A DNA stretch of 9,731 nt from contig DPFD01000251.1 of NCBI GenBank assembly GCA_003534175.1, forward strand, positions 1-9,731. Direction: 5' to 3'. Shown here piece by piece: positions 6,273-9,731 of the stretch (positions are counted from its first letter, which is position 1; each line of letters opens with the position of its first letter). The stretch comes from Chitinophagaceae bacterium (GTDB lineage: Bacteria > Bacteroidota > Bacteroidia > Chitinophagales > Chitinophagaceae). The notes under the pieces were generated by a model. It ran no database searches and had not been told where the DNA came from. It saw only the letters and a list, made by a program, of their open reading frames with translations. Made by a program: the position numbers and the translations under genes.

Positions 6273-7574
6273 GATTTTTCCGTGAAAGTCGAGGATCATA
6301 ATAAGGGAGATGACATAAAATGGCATCGCCGGAATTTTATATCGAACCAGCGAACCGAAGTTGAGCGTGGTGGCCCCTACAAACAAACCGAAGATTAGTG
6401 CAAATAAAAAACAGTACAATACAATCGGACTTCGGAAAATGGTTACGAAGAATTTGATGAAGCCAACTTTAAACATTACGTATAGCGTAAACATCATCAT
6501 CAGTAAACTTTCCACAGATGAAAGGAGGGTAGATAGTTTTTTAGATTCCCACAAAAAAGGCCGGTAGAAGGTAGCCACAATAGCAGCGGGCGCCATCTTC
6601 AGCAAACTCTGGGGAGTGCCGTCAAACTCTACGCCCAGCGAAAAGTTTGAATCCTGTGCCTTGATCTGGCTTGAATAAATTTCCTGATAATTCTGGATGG
6701 ATTTTGTCAGCCCTTCCCCTGCAAATTTGCCCAGTGCGTTTTCGATATTTTCACTCATACTTAAAAACCCTACAATGCTCATCGATAAAAAAAACAATAC
6801 CAGTCCTGCCCGGGCAACCCGGCTTTGAATGAGTTTTAAATTTTTCAACAGGAGGAATAATATAAAAAACGGCATGTACGACAACAGGATGTACACCTTT
6901 ACCAAAGCAAGCAGCCAGGTGAAAAATACCAGCAGCAACAGGTTTCTGAAAACGTTGTTCTTCGTGTAAAAAATGCTGTTCATGGAGTAGGTAATCCAGC
7001 CCAGCGCAGCAATACACAACGAATCTTTTAAAATACCCGAACTCCAGAATACAAACGTGGGCAAGAACACGATAGCAATGGCGAAATGTTTATGGAGATA
7101 TTCATACTGTTCGAAAAAGAATCGGTACAACCTCCAGGCACCGGTAAAGGCAAACATGGAAAAGAACAGGTTAATCGCCAGGAATTTTCCCATGGTGAAA
7201 AAACTGAAGATGGCTACAAAGCGCGCCACCATAAAATTGCTCTCATGGTCAAAGTATCCGGAGTTGCTGATATCTGTAAGTAAAGCCTGATCAAACTGTG
7301 CCGCCGGTTGAACAAGTATGGAAAAGTGAGTGGGGTCGTCCAGAATAAGCCGGTAAATATTCACTCCTTCCGGATAATACAGAAGCGTTGTATCTCCGGG
7401 CGATAAGTACAGAACAAACATGCTGTACGCTAAGCTGGCCATTACCTTTATCCAAAACCCCCTGCGATGATATTTCTTCAACACCGGGCGTTTGTACCGT
7501 TTTCTTCGAAATGAAAAAAACATGTGGAAGATAAAAACCCAGATGAAAAAAATGATAAAGTCTAAAAAATCCAT
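6255..7574 (-). CDS. Multi-pass membrane protein, candidate polysaccharide polymerase (Wzy/EpsG-like)
   Basis: 439 residues with about ten hydrophobic segments, roughly at 4-20, 43-58, 115-142, 163-182, 211-225, 227-244, 256-273, 355-372, 383-402 and 415-430, with a long soluble-looking loop at 275-325. VFLPTFVFWSSGILKDS (169-185) and NFGSLVRYKIPAMPFY (405-420) recall motifs in Bacteroidota membrane proteins of polysaccharide loci. Positively charged residues follow the first segment (RRKRYKRP, 23-30), which fits an inner-membrane protein. No family can be assigned with certainty. By topology and by sitting among glycosyltransferases it could be the repeat-unit polymerase of a Wzx/Wzy pathway; a ligase or other integral glycan-assembly protein is also possible. 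ATG start; it is a single gene, divergent from asnB and convergent with the GT2 gene, with its 3' end inside that gene's terminator. Confidence 0.75.
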   Translation of the reverse strand: MDFLDFIIFFIWVFIFHMFFSFRRKRYKRPVLKKYHRRGFWIKVMASLAYSMFVLYLSPGDTTLLYYPEGVNIYRLILDDPTHFSILVQPAAQFDQALLTDISNSGYFDHESNFMVARFVAIFSFFTMGKFLAINLFFSMFAFTGAWRLYRFFFEQYEYLHKHFAIAIVFLPTFVFWSSGILKDSLCIAALGWITYSMNSIFYTKNNVFRNLLLLVFFTWLLALVKVYILLSYMPFFILFLLLKNLKLIQSRVARAGLVLFFLSMSIVGFLSMSENIENALGKFAGEGLTKSIQNYQEIYSSQIKAQDSNFSLGVEFDGTPQSLLKMAPAAIVATFYRPFLWESKKLSTLLSSVESLLMMMFTLYVMFKVGFIKFFVTIFRSPIVLYCFLFALIFGLFVGATTLNFGSLVRYKIPAMPFYVISLIMILDFHGKIKKNPG

Positions 7575-7593
7575 CTGCAGAATTAATTAATCA

Positions 7594-7642
7594 CGGCATT
7601 CAGTACTTAACAAAAATATCCATATTTATCGTCCGGCATTCA
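7594..7642. repeat. Two CGGCATTCA direct repeats in a divergent promoter region
   Basis: CGGCATTCA occurs at 7594-7602 and again at 7634-7642, 40 bp apart (close to four helical turns), in the 104-bp gap between two divergent genes. The copies flank the candidate -7 box of the membrane-protein gene. This could be a regulator site or chance. Confidence 0.4.
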
Positions 7643-7643
7643 A
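7611..7643 (-). promoter_or_regulatory. Candidate Bacteroidota-type promoter for the membrane-protein gene
   Basis: On the - strand TATTTTTG (7618-7611) fits the Bacteroidota -7 consensus TAnnTTTG. TTG at 7643-7641 lies 22 nt further upstream as a possible -33 element, slightly wider than usual. Transcription would start about 30 nt before the ATG at 7574. No equally good match faces asnB; the closest is TATTTTG at 7655-7661, one base short of the consensus. Confidence 0.35.
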
Positions 7644-7678
7644 TAATATACAGTTATTTTGTTTCAACTATCAAGCTT

Positions 7679-9520
7679 ATGTGTGGTATTGCCGGAACAG
7701 TAAATTTGCCTTTGTCGTTCGAAAAGTTGAAACCCGTGATGTTGCACCGCGGTCCGGACGCGCAGGAAACCTTCACTCAGGATAATGTGTCATTCGGTCA
7801 TTTTCGGCTATCCATTCTCGATATTGAAGGAGGTGCACAACCCATGCACCTGAACAATGAGTTGACGATCATTTTTAACGGACAAATATATAATCACCTC
7901 AGCCTGCGCGAGCAGTTTGGTTTACAAGGCAACACACGTTCCGACACCGAAACGCTGCTGCTCCTGTATAAGAAAATGGGAAACGCCATGCTGCCCTATC
8001 TGGATGGAATGTTTGCTATGGCAATTTTCGACCACAACCGGAAAACCATTTTTCTCGCACGCGACAGGGCCGGAAAGAAACCGTTATACATTTACCGGCA
8101 CAACAATACATTGGCCTTTGCCAGTGAACTGAATGGCATCAAGGCAATATGTAATCCGGGCATCCGGGAAGGGTATTTTAATCTCTATACACGGCTGGGG
8201 GTTTTCTACAGAACGCTCACGCCTTACCAGCACACCGAAGAACTGGAAGCCGGCACGTACTGTTTGATACAAACCCAACCCCTGTCTGTTGAAAAGTTCC
8301 GGTGGTTTAACATCCATGATCAATACCTGAAAAAAAACAATGACACTTTCGATACGGCATTGCACACCGTAGACAACATATTGCACGAATCGGTAAAAAG
8401 CAGGCTGCTGTCGAGCGATCTGGAGGTTGGATGTTTTTTAAGCGGAGGGATAGACAGTGGTTTGGTAACTTCCATTGCCAGCGGATACACCTCTTCCCTG
8501 AAAACCTTCACCGTTTCCTTCCCGGATACTTACGACGAAGCGCCACTGGCGGCACTGGTAGCTCAACGTTACGGCACACAACATACTGAGCTCTCCATTT
8601 CATTCGATCACCTGAAACAGGATATTGAAAAAATCATCCTGAATTACGGCGAACCGTTTTTCGACAGCTCGGCCATTCCTTCGTATTATGTAAGCCGCGA
8701 AGCCAAAAAGCATTTAACCGTTATCCTCAATGGCGACGGGGCCGATGAATTATTCGGAGGTTATCGCCGTTATGTGCCGTTCAGTAAGTTTGATTTTTTT
8801 AAACAGGGTGCCGCTTTCAGAGCCATGGCCAGGGGATTGTTTTCCGTGCTGCCTCATCCGCACGAAAAAAAATCGAAGTATAATTTTTTGTATCGTCTGG
8901 TACAACTGGCGTCGAAGAAAAATGTAGATATTTATTTTGCTGCCGGGCTCGACATCCTCGAAGGATATGAACATCATCTGATACAGCCACACAGTCCTGA
9001 CCTGGAAATGATTCAACAGGATTTTGAAAAAATTGCGCAATCGGAGATGAGCGGACTGAAAAAAATCATGAACATGGATTTCGACTGCAACCTGTTCAGC
9101 GATTTGCTGGTGAAAATGGATATCGCCACCATGAGCCATTCACTCGAAGGCCGGAGTCCGTTTTTATGCAAATATTTTTTAGAATATGTTCCCGGTATGC
9201 CGGATGCATACAAAATTAAAGGAACCACTACCAAGTATCTCCTGCGCGAACTCGCGAAAAAATATTTACCTGAAACCCTGATCCATCAGCCGAAACGCGG
9301 ATTTGAAATTCCGCTGAAAAGCTGGGTGAACGGTGTGTTGAAGGAAATGATACACGATTATATTTTATCTCCCGGGGCATTGAATCCTTCCATATTAAAA
9401 AAGGATTTCACCCAACAACTGGTGGATGGACGCATCCGCATGCCGGCAGAAAAAAGAGCAAAGATTTTGTGGATGTTATTTTGCATGGAAGTGTGGTATC
9501 AAAAAAATCATCAGGCATGA
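7679..9520 (+). CDS. asnB: Glutamine-dependent asparagine-synthase-family amidotransferase
   Basis: 613 residues starting MCGIAG, so Cys2 becomes the N-terminal nucleophile of the glutaminase domain. Glutaminase motifs follow: HRGPD (23-27), RLSILD (43-48), FNGQIYN (66-72) and RSDTE (87-91). The synthetase domain has the ATP PP-loop SGGIDS (255-260), NGDGADELFGGY (351-362), and SHSLEGRSPFL (486-496). All catalytic residues are present. The family makes asparagine from aspartate, ATP and glutamine. It is longer than the roughly 550-residue housekeeping AsnB and matches the versions common in exopolysaccharide loci, which may instead amidate a sugar acid or another glycan precursor (inference). 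The ATG at 7679 is fixed by the need for Cys2; there is no Shine-Dalgarno sequence. It overlaps the next glycosyltransferase by ATGA, so the two form an operon. Confidence 0.92.
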   Translation: MCGIAGTVNLPLSFEKLKPVMLHRGPDAQETFTQDNVSFGHFRLSILDIEGGAQPMHLNNELTIIFNGQIYNHLSLREQFGLQGNTRSDTETLLLLYKKMGNAMLPYLDGMFAMAIFDHNRKTIFLARDRAGKKPLYIYRHNNTLAFASELNGIKAICNPGIREGYFNLYTRLGVFYRTLTPYQHTEELEAGTYCLIQTQPLSVEKFRWFNIHDQYLKKNNDTFDTALHTVDNILHESVKSRLLSSDLEVGCFLSGGIDSGLVTSIASGYTSSLKTFTVSFPDTYDEAPLAALVAQRYGTQHTELSISFDHLKQDIEKIILNYGEPFFDSSAIPSYYVSREAKKHLTVILNGDGADELFGGYRRYVPFSKFDFFKQGAAFRAMARGLFSVLPHPHEKKSKYNFLYRLVQLASKKNVDIYFAAGLDILEGYEHHLIQPHSPDLEMIQQDFEKIAQSEMSGLKKIMNMDFDCNLFSDLLVKMDIATMSHSLEGRSPFLCKYFLEYVPGMPDAYKIKGTTTKYLLRELAKKYLPETLIHQPKRGFEIPLKSWVNGVLKEMIHDYILSPGALNPSILKKDFTQQLVDGRIRMPAEKRAKILWMLFCMEVWYQKNHQA

Positions 9521-9731
9521 AGCACATTGCCATTCTGGAAAACAACATCATTGCTACACACACCATCCGCAACACCCTCACCCGCCGATTGATGGAGGAA
9601 GGTTACCGGGTTACCGTGCTTACCACCGGTGCGCCCGAAAGCCTTGAACTGGCTAGGCAGCAAGGTTTCACCGTGATTGATGTGAAAAGCAGTAATCAGA
9701 ATCCTTTAGATATTTTCCGGTATATCTCCGG
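9517..9731 (+). CDS. GT4-family glycosyltransferase, 3' end missing
   Basis: Begins at ATG 9517, sharing ATGA with the asnB stop, and runs off the right edge after 71 complete codons. The visible part, MKHIAILENNIIATHTIR, then RLMEEGYRVTVLTTGAPESL (about 24-43), a GFTVIDV strand, and NPLDIFRYIS near the edge, is the N-terminal Rossmann half of a GT4-type GT-B enzyme in which the acceptor domain comes first. No donor-binding motifs are in view, so sugar and function are unknown. The 4-nt overlap implies translational coupling to the amidotransferase and a shared role in the polysaccharide pathway. Confidence 0.8.
   Translation, partial: MKHIAILENNIIATHTIRNTLTRRLMEEGYRVTVLTTGAPESLELARQQGFTVIDVKSSNQNPLDIFRYIS

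Overview
The window looks like part of a surface-polysaccharide biosynthesis locus from a member of the Bacteroidota, perhaps a Chitinophagales/Sphingobacteriales-type organism. This rests on the protein style of the glycosyltransferases and methyltransferase, starts without Shine-Dalgarno sequences, some TTG starts, and one candidate promoter with a TAnnTTTG box. The genus cannot be told from the sequence alone.

Layout from left to right. (1) 2-1848, + strand: the 3' part of a sugar N-formyltransferase of the dTDP-4-amino-4,6-dideoxyhexose type, then 5 nt later a GT4-like glycosyltransferase. (2) 1923-3565, - strand: a complete, visibly AT-richer abiEi-abiEii pair (type IV toxin-antitoxin / abortive infection), preceded by two identical 19-bp inverted repeats 87 bp apart that look like its autoregulatory operators. 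(3) 3694-4088: a stretch without a convincing gene, holding one short gene-like fragment. (4) 4089-4991, - strand: a class I SAM-dependent methyltransferase. (5) 5221-6219, + strand: a GT2 glycosyltransferase ending in an intrinsic terminator. (6) 6255-7574, - strand: a multi-pass membrane protein, perhaps the polysaccharide polymerase. (7) 7679-9731, + strand: an asparagine-synthase-like amidotransferase overlapping by 4 nt the start of another GT4 glycosyltransferase that runs off the right edge.

Together the genes suggest assembly of a lipid-linked glycan carrying an N-formylated amino sugar, with at least three glycosyltransferases, possible methyl and amide decorations, and a membrane protein that could polymerise the repeat units. 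No nucleotide-sugar synthesis genes, flippase or ligase lie in the window, so the glycan structure cannot be deduced. The AbiE pair is not part of the sugar pathway. It is most simply a defence/toxin-antitoxin cargo inserted in a variable locus. The strand changes repeatedly, which points to piecemeal assembly of the locus. I found no RNA genes, CRISPR array, insertion sequence or origin. The most informative regulatory element is the paired operator upstream of abiEi. I see no clear case for a wholly new system.
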